DNA of 64,000 nucleotides from Croceicoccus hydrothermalis (lineage in GTDB: Bacteria; Pseudomonadota; Alphaproteobacteria; Sphingomonadales; Sphingomonadaceae): contig NZ_JAIQCI010000003.1 in NCBI RefSeq assembly GCF_022378335.1, forward strand, positions 124,001 to 188,000, in the 5' to 3' direction. This document shows positions 46,349-54,578 of this stretch, one piece after another. Under the pieces are notes generated by a model that worked only from the letters and a program-made list of their open reading frames with translations, was not told the origin of the DNA and made no database searches. Each line of letters opens with the position of its first letter. The stretch's first letter is position 1. Both the position numbers and the translations under genes were made by a program.

Positions 46349-47623
46349 ATGGATGACAAGGCATTTTACGGGCTCGACCCCTATCACGTCACGCTGGCGA
46401 CGGCCGGGGCGGCAATTATCCTCGCCTATTGGCTGCCGCGCTATTTCTCCAATCGGGAACCGGCCGCATCGGCGCTCCTGATCGGGCTGGGCATGGCGGG
46501 ATTTGCGCTCATCCCCGGATTGCCCGATGTCGTCGACCCGCGCACATCGCCGCGCTTCTGGGAATTGACGAGCGAGATGGCGGTCATCATCGCGCTGTTC
46601 GGTGCGGGGATAAAGATCGACTGCGTGACCAATCTGGAGCGGTGGAAACCGACGATCCGGCTGCTTGCCATTGCCATGCCGCTCACCATCGCGGCGATTG
46701 CGCTGCTCGGCTGGGCGGCGGCGGGGCTGACCGTGGCGGGCGCGGTCCTGCTGGGCGCGGTGCTGGCGCCGACGGACCCGGTGCTCGCCGGCGATATTCA
46801 GGTCGGCCCGCCCACCGAAGGCGGCGAACATCCGGTGCGCTTTGCGCTGACCGCCGAGGCCGGGCTGAATGACGGGCTGGCCTTTCCGTTCGTTTATCTC
46901 GGGCTGCTGCTCGGTGCGACGGGCATTCCGTCTGCTGGCGAATGGCTGCAATGGCTGGCGCTCGACGTGGTCTATCGCATCGCGGTGGGCGCCATCGGCG
47001 GGGTTGCGGTCGGCTGGCTGCTGTCGCGGTTCCTCTTCGCGATGCCGCGGAACAATCCGCTGGCGAAGACGGGTTCGGCGGTGCTTGCGCTTGCGGGCGT
47101 GCTTTTTTCCTATGGCATTACCGAGCTGGTCGAGGGGTATGGCTTCATCGCGTGTTTCGCCGCCGGTGCGACCCTGCGCCGGGTGGAGCAGGACCACGAG
47201 TTTCATGGACGGCTGCATGCGTTCAACGAATCGATCGAGCATGGCCTGACCGCCATTCTCCTCGTGCTGGTGGGCGGGCTTTTCCCGGTACTCGTGGGGG
47301 AGCTGAGCTGGACCACCGCGCTCATTGCGGCTGCGCTCATCTTCGTCATCCGTCCGGCGGCGGGCATGCTGGCCCTGCTCGGCACGGGGATGAAGGGGCG
47401 CGACCGGCTCGTGGTCGCGGCCTATGGCGTGCGCGGGATCGGTTCGATCTACTATCTGGGCTATGCCGCCGCGCATATCGAGTTCGACAACGAGGGCGAG
47501 CTATGGGCGATCGTGTCGCTGGCCATCCTGCTTTCGGCGGTGGTGCACGGCCTGACCGCGGGTGCGGCGGTGGAACGCGCCGAGACCGAGGAGGATACAG
47601 GGCACGGCGCGCTGCCGTTCTGA
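46349..47623 (+). CDS. Sodium/proton antiporter, CPA1 family
   Basis: A 424-aa antiporter with about 12 membrane spans. LGAVLAPTDPVLAGDIQVGPP and AEAGLNDGLAFPFVY carry the CPA1 (NhaP-type) ion-binding aspartate and the ND motif in the middle of the protein. YGVRGIGSIYYLGYA is the conserved arginine-bearing segment of TM11. It exchanges Na+ or K+ for H+. There is no C-terminal regulatory RCK domain. Start ATG 46349 is 130 bp from the divergent DUF389 start. Confidence 0.92.
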   Translation: MDDKAFYGLDPYHVTLATAGAAIILAYWLPRYFSNREPAASALLIGLGMAGFALIPGLPDVVDPRTSPRFWELTSEMAVIIALFGAGIKIDCVTNLERWKPTIRLLAIAMPLTIAAIALLGWAAAGLTVAGAVLLGAVLAPTDPVLAGDIQVGPPTEGGEHPVRFALTAEAGLNDGLAFPFVYLGLLLGATGIPSAGEWLQWLALDVVYRIAVGAIGGVAVGWLLSRFLFAMPRNNPLAKTGSAVLALAGVLFSYGITELVEGYGFIACFAAGATLRRVEQDHEFHGRLHAFNESIEHGLTAILLVLVGGLFPVLVGELSWTTALIAAALIFVIRPAAGMLALLGTGMKGRDRLVVAAYGVRGIGSIYYLGYAAAHIEFDNEGELWAIVSLAILLSAVVHGLTAGAAVERAETEEDTGHGALPF

Positions 47624-47703
47624 TCCCGGCCCGGCATGCTGCAATGCGATAAATTTGCCCCGGCGGCTTCACATCGCGGGCACGGCCCTTATTGCAGAGG
47701 GTA

Positions 47704-49533
47704 ATGACCCAGACGAATCAGAACGCCGCCTTCCCCTCCGCCGAAGCGGATCTCGAACTTTGGCCGATCGGCAATTGCCAGGCTTCGGCACTGGTCGATC
47801 GTTTCGGCACGTTTGCCTGGGCCTGCCTGCCCCGGATCGACGGCGATCCGATCTTCTCCTCGCTCGTCGATACGCAGGACGATCCCGCGGCGGCAAAAGG
47901 GTTCTGGAAGATCGCGCTCGAAGGCGGCCGGGTGGTGCGGCAATCCTATATCCGCAACACGCCGATCCTGAAGACCGAGTTTGCCGACGATGGCGGCAAT
48001 GCGATGGAAGTGCTCGATTTCTGTCCCCGCTTTCGGGACAAGGGCCGCATGTATCGTCCGGTCGCCTTCGTGCGGATCGTGCGCCCCACGGCGGGCAGCC
48101 CGCGCATGCGCATGGCGCTCCGCCCCGCGAGCGAATGGGGCGCGAAACAGCCGGAGCGCAGTTTCGGGTCGAGCCACATCACCTATCGCCACCCGGCCAT
48201 GGCGATGCGGATGACCACCGACGCGCCGGTCGGGCTGGTGCAACAGGAAACGCCGTTCCGCCTTGAAAAGCAGATGCATTTCTTCTTCGGCCCGGACGAA
48301 AGCTTCTCCACCTCGCTGTCGAGCGGGATCGGCGACATGCTGGCCCGCACAGCGGACGAGTGGCGCCACTGGGTCCGCGGGCTTGCCATCCCCTTTGAAT
48401 GGCAGGACGCGGTCATTCGCGCGGCCATCGGCCTCAAGCTGTGTCAGCACGAGGACACGGGCGCCATCGTCGCGGCGATGACGACATCCATCCCTGAACA
48501 TGCGAATAGCGGCCGCAACTGGGACTATCGCTATTGCTGGATCCGCGATGCCTATTACACGGTGCAGGCATTGAACCGCATCGGCGCGCTCGACGTGCTG
48601 GAAAGCTATCTCGGCTATCTGCGCAATATCGTCGACAGCGCGCAGGGCGGGCATATTCAGCCGCTCTATGACGTACGCGGCAATGCCGAACTGCTGGAAT
48701 GGGAGGCGGAGCATCTCGCCGGCTATCGCGGGATGGGCCCGGTGCGGGTCGGCAACGATGCCTGGCGGCAGATTCAGCACGACGCCTACGGGCAGATCGT
48801 GCTGTCATCGGCGCAGGCCTTTGCCGACAATCGCCTGCTGCGCATTTCGGGGGCGGAGGATTTCGCCTCGCTCGAACGGGTGGGGGAACGCGCGCTGAAG
48901 GTGTGGAACACGCCCGATGCGGGATTGTGGGAATTGCGCAATTCCAAGCATATCCACACCTATTCCGCGGCGATGTGCTGGGCCGCGGCGGACAGGCTCG
49001 CCCACGCGGCGCAGCAGCTCGGCCTCGATGAGCGGGAGCAATACTGGATGGGTCACGCCGCGACCATGCGGGACGAAATCATGGCCCGCAGCTGGAACGC
49101 GGAAACAGGCGCCATCGCCGCCACCTTCGACGGGGACGAGCGCGACGCAAGCCTGCTGCAACTGCTCGACCTCCGGTTCATCTCCAAGGATGACGAGAAG
49201 TTCCATTCCACGCTCGCCGTGCTGGAAAAGGCGCTGCGCCGGGGCGACAACATGCTGCGCTACGACACGCAGGACGATTTCGGCCTGCCGCACACCGCGT
49301 TCAACGTGTGCACCTTCTGGCTGATCGAGGCGCTGCACCTGACCGGGCGCAAGGACGAGGCGCGCACCTTGTTCGAGACGATGCTGGCGCGCCGCACCGG
49401 GGCCGGCATGCTGAGCGAGGATATCGAGCCGAACACGCTTGAGCTATGGGGCAATTATCCGCAGACCTATTCGCTGGTCGGGATCATCAATTGCGCCGTC
49501 ATGCTCACGAAAAGCTGGAACGAATATCGCTGA
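47704..49533 (+). CDS. Glycoside hydrolase family 15 protein (glucoamylase/trehalase-like)
   Basis: A 609-aa cytosolic protein without a signal peptide. The N-terminal beta-sandwich domain (residues about 15-230) starts LELWPIGNCQASALVDRFGTFAWACLPRIDGDPIF, typical of bacterial GH15. The (alpha/alpha)6 barrel begins near SGRNWDYRYCWIRDAYYTVQAL, with the catalytic acid expected in the GMGPVR region and the base in MLSEDIEPNTLELWGNYPQTYS. GH15 members release glucose from alpha-glucans or hydrolyse trehalose, and this subgroup is closest to enzymes of unresolved substrate. AGAGGG precedes ATG 47704. It follows the antiporter by 80 bp. Confidence 0.9.
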   Translation: MTQTNQNAAFPSAEADLELWPIGNCQASALVDRFGTFAWACLPRIDGDPIFSSLVDTQDDPAAAKGFWKIALEGGRVVRQSYIRNTPILKTEFADDGGNAMEVLDFCPRFRDKGRMYRPVAFVRIVRPTAGSPRMRMALRPASEWGAKQPERSFGSSHITYRHPAMAMRMTTDAPVGLVQQETPFRLEKQMHFFFGPDESFSTSLSSGIGDMLARTADEWRHWVRGLAIPFEWQDAVIRAAIGLKLCQHEDTGAIVAAMTTSIPEHANSGRNWDYRYCWIRDAYYTVQALNRIGALDVLESYLGYLRNIVDSAQGGHIQPLYDVRGNAELLEWEAEHLAGYRGMGPVRVGNDAWRQIQHDAYGQIVLSSAQAFADNRLLRISGAEDFASLERVGERALKVWNTPDAGLWELRNSKHIHTYSAAMCWAAADRLAHAAQQLGLDEREQYWMGHAATMRDEIMARSWNAETGAIAATFDGDERDASLLQLLDLRFISKDDEKFHSTLAVLEKALRRGDNMLRYDTQDDFGLPHTAFNVCTFWLIEALHLTGRKDEARTLFETMLARRTGAGMLSEDIEPNTLELWGNYPQTYSLVGIINCAVMLTKSWNEYR

Positions 49534-49558
49534 TCCGCTCCAGCTTTCGTAAAGCGCG

Positions 49559-49687
49559 TCAGATGGCGTCGTTGCCGGCCTGGCCGACGGACTGAATATC
49601 GCGGCCCGCGCCCTTGATGGTGTTGCACGCCGTCAGGCCAAAGGCGAGTGCGCCCAGCGCGGCGATCATTACGGTCTTGCGAATCAT
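49559..49687 (-). CDS. Entericidin-like small lipoprotein
   Basis: A 42-aa lipoprotein starting at the ATG read from 49687. MIRKTVMIAALGALAFGLTAC is a signal peptide with lipobox and Cys21; the mature part NTIKGAGRDIQSVGQAGNDAI matches the entericidin EcnA/EcnB pattern (CNTxxGxGxDIxxxGxAI). Entericidins were described as an antidote/toxin pair linked to stationary phase; a single copy is present here, so a toxin/antitoxin role is not supported. It converges on the GH15 gene with a 25-bp gap and diverges from telA. Confidence 0.9.
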   Translation of the reverse strand: MIRKTVMIAALGALAFGLTACNTIKGAGRDIQSVGQAGNDAI

Positions 49688-49789
49688 GATGGGTCATATC
49701 CGATCAATTGAGGAGACGACTGGCATAGCCCCGCGCGACATGAACCCAAAGCGAACGATGCGGCGCGCATTGCCGACGCCGCGTTTCGC

Positions 49790-49818
49790 TTGAATCATGT
49801 GTCTTACACCGCTAATAC
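49790..49818 (+). promoter_or_regulatory. Candidate promoter of the telA operon
   Basis: TTGAAT (49790-49795), 17 bp, TAATAC (49813-49818), about 46 bp before the telA start. Hexamer matches are partial. Confidence 0.35.
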
Positions 49819-49864
49819 AGTAAGCCGAAACCGGGCGCGGCGCGCCCAAGCCGACAGGATGACC

Positions 49865-51064
49865 ATGGCCGACACCAAGACCGCCACCGCCGACGAGCTG
49901 ACGCTGGAGGCGCCTGCGCCCGTTCCCGAGGTGAAGCCGGAAAAGGCGGCCGGGCTGGTCCCTGTATCGGAGGAGAAGAAATCGAAGCTCGATGAAAAGG
50001 TCGACGATTTCGTGTCCGGCCTCATCGCCGAGGACGCCAATTCGCCCGAATTCGGCAAGAAGGTCGACCAGCTCACCAATATGGGCCGCAAGGAAATCGC
50101 CGCGGCGGCGGGGCAATCGAACCGCTTCCTCGACCGGCCGGTCCGCGCCATGGACAAGGATACGGGCGTCGGCAACGACCTTGCCGAATTGCGCCGCACG
50201 GTGGAGGAGCTTGACCCCGGCCGGCAGGGCAAGCTGTCGGGTCCGCGCAAGATTCTGGGCATCATCCCCTTCGGCAACAAGCTGAAGAACTATTTCGACA
50301 GCTATACCTCGTCCCAGGGGCATATTCAGGCGATCCTGGGCCGGCTCGCATCGGGCAAGGACGAATTGCTGATGGACAATGCCGCCATCGATGTGGAGCG
50401 GCAGAAGCTGTGGGCCGCGATGGGCGATCTGGAGCAGATGATCCATATTTCGAGGACGCTCGACGCCCGGCTGGAGGAGGCGGCGAACGATCTCGACATT
50501 TCCGATCCCGCCAAGGCGAAGGCAATCCGCGAAACGGCGCTGTTCTACACGCGGCAGCGCACGCAGGATCTGCTCACCCAGATGGCGGTGTCGGTGCAGG
50601 GCTATCTCGCGCTCGACCTTGTGAAGAAGAACAATGTCGAGCTGGTGAAGGGGGTCGACCGGGCCAGCACGACCACCGTCGCCGCGCTGCGCACCGCCGT
50701 CACCGTCGCGCAGGCCATGACGAATCAGCGTCTCGTGCTCGGCCAGATCACCGCATTGAACGAAACGACCGCGGGCCTCATCGACAGCACGGGCACGCTC
50801 CTGCGCGAACAGACCGGCAAGATCCACGAGCAGGCCGCGTCGAGCACGATCCCGCTCGAAACCCTGCAACGCGCGTTTCAGAATATCTACGACACGATGG
50901 ACAATATCGACACGTTCAAGCTGAAGGCATTGGACAGCATGAAACAGACCGTCGACACGCTGTCCGACGAGGTGGAAAAATCGCGCGGCTATATCGCGCG
51001 GGCCGAGGGCGCCTCGCAGGCGCAGGTCGAGAGCGCCGCCTCCCCGCTGAGCATCGAGGGCTGA
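49865..51064 (+). CDS. Toxic anion resistance protein, TelA family
   Basis: A 399-aa protein of the TelA/KlaA family (YaaN in Bacillus), associated with tellurite, cell-envelope and phage or colicin resistance by an unknown mechanism. It is soluble and mostly helical with coiled-coil segments, including RQRTQDLLTQMAVSVQGYLALDLVKKNNVELVKGVDRASTTTVAALRTAV, the core family block. The start is ATG 49865; an ATG two codons earlier overlaps the AGGA ribosome-binding sequence. The stop shares a base with the next start, so the two are translationally coupled. Confidence 0.92.
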   Translation: MADTKTATADELTLEAPAPVPEVKPEKAAGLVPVSEEKKSKLDEKVDDFVSGLIAEDANSPEFGKKVDQLTNMGRKEIAAAAGQSNRFLDRPVRAMDKDTGVGNDLAELRRTVEELDPGRQGKLSGPRKILGIIPFGNKLKNYFDSYTSSQGHIQAILGRLASGKDELLMDNAAIDVERQKLWAAMGDLEQMIHISRTLDARLEEAANDLDISDPAKAKAIRETALFYTRQRTQDLLTQMAVSVQGYLALDLVKKNNVELVKGVDRASTTTVAALRTAVTVAQAMTNQRLVLGQITALNETTAGLIDSTGTLLREQTGKIHEQAASSTIPLETLQRAFQNIYDTMDNIDTFKLKALDSMKQTVDTLSDEVEKSRGYIARAEGASQAQVESAASPLSIEG

Positions 51065-51909
51065 TGGCCGACAGCACGCACGAGGCCGACCGGATCATGT
51101 CCGGCGCGCGGCAAAGCCTCGCCGACAATCGCGCGGGCGGGCGCCGGCGTTCGATCGGCGAGGGTTCGGCCCGGCTGAAGGCGAAACACGCCAAATCGCG
51201 GCTGACGCGGATATTCGTCGCGGTGTTCGCCATCGTCATCGCGGCGATGGGGTTCGGGCTGTTCGTGGGCGCGCTGGGGTTCGAGGGGCTGTTCCTCACC
51301 GTGCTGGTCATCATCGTCGTCATGGCCGTCTTGTGGAAGTTCCCGAAGATGGACATGCCGCGCCGCGAAACCTTGTCGCGCGGCGATCTGCGGCAGACGG
51401 TCGCGCGGACGGAGCTGTGGCTCGAGGGGAAGCGGGCCGCCCTGCCCGCCCCGGCGGTGCCCATCCTCGACACCATCGGGGCGCAGCTTGACGGGCTGGG
51501 CGTGCAGATGGAGGGCCTCGATGAAAACACGCCCGCCATGCGCGAGGTGCGCAAGCTCGTCACCGAGCATCTGCCGGAAATGGTGTCGAGCTATACCGCG
51601 ATACCCCCGCATCTCAGGCAGGATGCACGCGACGGCGGCACCACGCCGGCGCAGCAGGTCACCGACGGCCTTTCGCGGATCAGCGCCGAGATCGACAGCG
51701 TGACCCGGCAACTCGCCGAGGGAGCGATCGACGATCTCGCCATTCGCACGAAATTTCTCGACTACCGCTATGGTCAGGATGTCGCCGCCCTGCCCGATGC
51801 ATCGGCGACCGCACTGGGCGCGGACAATGGTGTGCCCTTGACGGATGCGGGCGCACGCGGCACCGCGCTTCCGTCGGCAACCGACCCGACCGACCGAACA
51901 AGGAATTGA
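51064..51909 (+). CDS. XpaC-like (5-bromo-4-chloroindolyl phosphate hydrolysis) membrane protein
   Basis: A 281-aa protein. A basic N-terminal cytosolic region of about 48 residues is followed by two adjacent membrane spans (about 49-90) and then a helical soluble domain with repeats such as LDTIGAQLDGLGVQMEGL and VRKLVTEHLPEMVSSYTAIPPHLRQ that fit the XpaC family. In Bacillus xpaC and the telA homologue yaaN are neighbours, as here, where ATG 51064 overlaps the telA stop. It would act with TelA at the membrane; molecular function is unknown. Confidence 0.8.
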   Translation: MADSTHEADRIMSGARQSLADNRAGGRRRSIGEGSARLKAKHAKSRLTRIFVAVFAIVIAAMGFGLFVGALGFEGLFLTVLVIIVVMAVLWKFPKMDMPRRETLSRGDLRQTVARTELWLEGKRAALPAPAVPILDTIGAQLDGLGVQMEGLDENTPAMREVRKLVTEHLPEMVSSYTAIPPHLRQDARDGGTTPAQQVTDGLSRISAEIDSVTRQLAEGAIDDLAIRTKFLDYRYGQDVAALPDASATALGADNGVPLTDAGARGTALPSATDPTDRTRN

Positions 51910-51913
51910 ACCC

Positions 51914-52210
51914 ATGCGCGTTGCCGTCCCCCATTCGCTTTCCCGTGCCGAAGTGCGCAGCCGTCTTGACGCGAAGAAGGACGACATGGCGGGTTTCGTT
52001 CCGGGCGGCATGGCCGACATCGAAACCTACTGGCAGGGGGAGGACCGCATGATGATGGTCATCCGCGCCATGGGGCAGGAGCTCAACGGCCATGTCGATG
52101 TCGAGGATACGCAGGTCACGTTCGAGATCGACCTGCCGCTCGCGCTGTCCTTCGTCGAGCCGATGGTAAAGGGCGCGCTGGAGGAAAAGGGCCGCAAGCT
52201 GCTGAGCTAG
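51914..52210 (+). CDS. Polyhydroxyalkanoic acid system family protein
   Basis: A 98-aa protein matching the PHA_gran_rgn family: HSLSRAEVRSRLD at the N-terminus, then a beta-rich stretch with TYWQGEDRMMMVIRAMGQELNGHVDVEDTQVTFEIDLPLAL, ending VKGALEEKGRKLLS. Members are found near polyhydroxyalkanoate genes and elsewhere. START-like folding is plausible and the function unknown. It begins 4 bp after the XpaC-like stop with AAGGAA as ribosome-binding site. Its TAG overlaps the stop of the convergent DUF2721 gene. Confidence 0.85.
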   Translation: MRVAVPHSLSRAEVRSRLDAKKDDMAGFVPGGMADIETYWQGEDRMMMVIRAMGQELNGHVDVEDTQVTFEIDLPLALSFVEPMVKGALEEKGRKLLS

Positions 52211-52647
52211 AGGCGGCGCTCCCACTCCAGCAATTCCTGCGGAATGCGCAGCGACGCCGACGCGAGCCGCGTTTCGGTGAGGAACAGCCCGAGCGCCCAC
52301 ATCAAGAGCGCCAGCGCGATGAAGAAGAACAGCGCGTCGAGCCAGTCGTAGCGCGCGTGCCACACCGCCGTCATGAAGATCGACACCACGGTAAGCCCGA
52401 TGGACAGCGCGCTGAGCACGAGGAGCAACATCGCCCGGTTGATGAGGTTGATCCGCCGGTCGAGAATGCGGATCTCGCGCACGACCTGATCGTGCTCCGA
52501 CCCTTCGGTCGCGGCGTGGAGTGCCTGCACCGTGCGGGCCCGGTCGACCACGCGCCCCAACCGCCCGGCCAGCATGTTGAGCATGTTGCCGATCGCGACC
52601 AGCACGAACACCGGCGCAAGGGCGAGCTGAATGGTCTGTGCGATCAT
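52207..52647 (-). CDS. DUF2721 membrane protein
   Basis: A 146-aa protein with an N-terminal span, a charged helical loop (GRLGRVVDRARTVQALHA, then REIRILDRRINLINRAM) and two further spans. The APVFVLVAIGNMLNMLAGRLGRVVDRAR opening is the DUF2721 signature. Function unknown. It is the probable last gene of the manA-side minus-strand block or a single gene; 43 bp separate it from manA. Confidence 0.85.
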   Translation of the reverse strand: MIAQTIQLALAPVFVLVAIGNMLNMLAGRLGRVVDRARTVQALHAATEGSEHDQVVREIRILDRRINLINRAMLLLVLSALSIGLTVVSIFMTAVWHARYDWLDALFFFIALALLMWALGLFLTETRLASASLRIPQELLEWERRL

Positions 52648-52690
52648 CGCTGCGCCATCGCAGCGTCGCTATATCCATCGCGCGCGGGTT

Positions 52691-53494
52691 TCAGCATGGC
52701 CGCGTCACCAGGCAAAGCCCGTCGTCTGCGAACCGCACCGCATCGATCCCGTTCGCCAGCGCACAGCCCCCCGGCGCCACCTCTTCACCATCGACGGTCA
52801 CCGCCCCCTCGCGCGGGATGACGAGCAGCGGCCCCGTATATTGCGCGCGCAGTTCCGCGTCCGGCTGTCCGTCGAGGCGGTCGAGCACGAAAAACGGCCC
52901 TTCGACCAGCCGCTGCGTCCCGCGCGCAGGCACGTGAAAGCGCAGATGCGGATCGTGCGGCGTACCGCTGGCGACCGCGATCCCCTCGTCGAGATGCAGC
53001 TCGCGCGGGCGCCCGTAGTCATAGAGGCGGTAGGTGATGTCGCTGTTCTGCTGCACCTCGATCAGGCTGACGCCCGCACCGATGGCATGCACGGTATTGG
53101 CAGGGATGTAGAAGAAATCGCCCGCCCGCACCGCGTGCCAGACCAGCATATCCTCGATACTGCCGTCCTCGGCCGCCGCGCGCATCGTCTCCGCATCGAC
53201 ATCCTCGGAAAAGCCGATGCCGAGCGCCGCGCCCGGCTCGGCGTCGATCACGTACCAGCATTCCTCCTTGCCCTGACGGCCCTGCCCCTTCGCCTCGGTC
53301 TGGGCGTCGCTGGGGTGGTTTTGAATCGACAGTTTCTCGCTGGTGAAGATATATTTGACGAGCAGCTGATCTAGCGTTTCGGGCGGTTCGAACCAGATTT
53401 CGCCGATCCGCGTGCCCACCGGCGCCACGAACGGCGCCGGCAGCCGGTCCCGGCCCCAGGGCTTTTCGACCGTGCGGGTGGACAGCACCGTCAC
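52691..53494 (-). CDS. manA: Mannose-6-phosphate isomerase, class I
   Basis: A 267-aa type I phosphomannose isomerase (cupin fold) that interconverts fructose-6-P and mannose-6-P. Zinc-ligand segments are visible as LSIQNHPSDAQTEAKGQG (Q and H) with E in KEECWYVIDA, and the later FFYIPANTVHAIGAGVSLIEVQQNSDITYRLYDYGR. It is shorter than E. coli ManA (391 aa), as is usual for this compact subgroup. It starts at GTG 53494, overlapping the manC stop by 4 nt (GTGA). Together the two genes supply GDP-mannose precursors. Confidence 0.94.
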   Translation of the reverse strand: MTVLSTRTVEKPWGRDRLPAPFVAPVGTRIGEIWFEPPETLDQLLVKYIFTSEKLSIQNHPSDAQTEAKGQGRQGKEECWYVIDAEPGAALGIGFSEDVDAETMRAAAEDGSIEDMLVWHAVRAGDFFYIPANTVHAIGAGVSLIEVQQNSDITYRLYDYGRPRELHLDEGIAVASGTPHDPHLRFHVPARGTQRLVEGPFFVLDRLDGQPDAELRAQYTGPLLVIPREGAVTVDGEEVAPGGCALANGIDAVRFADDGLCLVTRPC

Positions 53495-54522
53495 TGGTTG
53501 ACTGCCCCGGACAGCTTGCCGACCTTTTGCGCACCGGCGGCCGTCGTGATCATCACGTCATTGCCGTCGACCACCACGATCACATCCTCCAGCCCGATGA
53601 CCGACACGCGCGGCCCGTCGCTGTCCACCATGACGCGGCGGCAATCGACCAGCTCGACATCGCCGTGCGCCATGTTTCCGTCACCGTCGCCGCCCCGCGC
53701 CTCGTGCAGGGCTTGCCAGTTGCCGATGTCGGACCAGCGCATGTCGGCGGGCACCATCGCGGCGGAGCGCGTGTTTTCCATCACCGCGTAATCGACCGAC
53801 TCCCCCTCGATCACCGAAAACGCGCCCGCATCGGGGTAGAAGCGCGCTTCCTCCTCGCGCCCCTCGGCAACCGATTTGCGCACCGCATCGGCAAGCTCGG
53901 GCCGGTGGCTGGCGAGTTCGTCCATGAACGTGCCGGCACGGAAAGCGAAAATGCCGCCGTTCCACGCATAGCCGCCATCGGCCAGGAACGCCTCCGCCGT
54001 GTCGCGATCGGGCTTTTCCACGAAACGCTCGATGCGATAGCCGGCCTCGTCGATCGGCGCGCCCTGCTTGATATAGCCGAAGCCGGTTTCGGGCGCGGTG
54101 GCGGCGATGCCGAACGCCACGAGCCAGCCTTCGCGCGCGAGCTCGCCGGCCTTCGTCGCGGCTTGCGCAAAGGCCGCGGGATCGCCGATGTGATGATCGC
54201 TCGGACAGACGAGCATGATCGCGTCCTCATCGAGGCGGCACGCGACGAGCGCGATGGCCGCAGCGGTGTTCTTCGCCGCCGGCTCCACGATGAGCGTGCC
54301 CCGCCCGTCCAGCTGCTCCTCCACCAGCGCGACATGCGCCGCGCCCGCAACCACGACCGGCGCACCGAAACAGGTTTCGTCGCCGCAACGGTCGAGCGTT
54401 TCACGAAACAGCGGCGTCCCGCCGATCAGTGGCAGGAACGGCTTGGGCCGAACCGCGCGCGAACGGGGCCACAGCCTCGTCCCGCTCCCGCCGCACAAGA
54501 TTACCGGAATTATCGACGCCAT
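53491..54522 (-). CDS. manC: Mannose-1-phosphate guanylyltransferase
   Basis: A 343-aa nucleotidyltransferase making GDP-mannose from mannose-1-P and GTP. The N-terminal P-loop PVILCGGSGTRLWPRSRAVRPK, the FVEKPD substrate motif and WNGGIFAFRAGTF are canonical. It lacks the fused isomerase domain of two-domain ManC, which here is encoded by the next gene. The start is the ATG read from 54522 because AAGGG lies 7 nt upstream; a GTG 15 bp earlier is in frame. It is 56 bp downstream of the GH130 gene. Confidence 0.95.
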   Translation of the reverse strand: MASIIPVILCGGSGTRLWPRSRAVRPKPFLPLIGGTPLFRETLDRCGDETCFGAPVVVAGAAHVALVEEQLDGRGTLIVEPAAKNTAAAIALVACRLDEDAIMLVCPSDHHIGDPAAFAQAATKAGELAREGWLVAFGIAATAPETGFGYIKQGAPIDEAGYRIERFVEKPDRDTAEAFLADGGYAWNGGIFAFRAGTFMDELASHRPELADAVRKSVAEGREEEARFYPDAGAFSVIEGESVDYAVMENTRSAAMVPADMRWSDIGNWQALHEARGGDGDGNMAHGDVELVDCRRVMVDSDGPRVSVIGLEDVIVVVDGNDVMITTAAGAQKVGKLSGAVNQ

Positions 54523-54578
54523 CACAAAACCCTTCACATTACCCCATCACCACGAAAGCCGCCCCCCGCGGCCTTCGG

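Noticed and set aside
49559..49687. Toxin-antitoxin pair around the entericidin-like gene
   Set aside because: Only one small lipoprotein gene is present, with no partner on either side.
54538..54570. GC-rich hairpin between the GH130 and manC genes
   Set aside because: One mismatch in the stem and no T tract on the minus strand; the short gap looks like ordinary intra-operon spacing.
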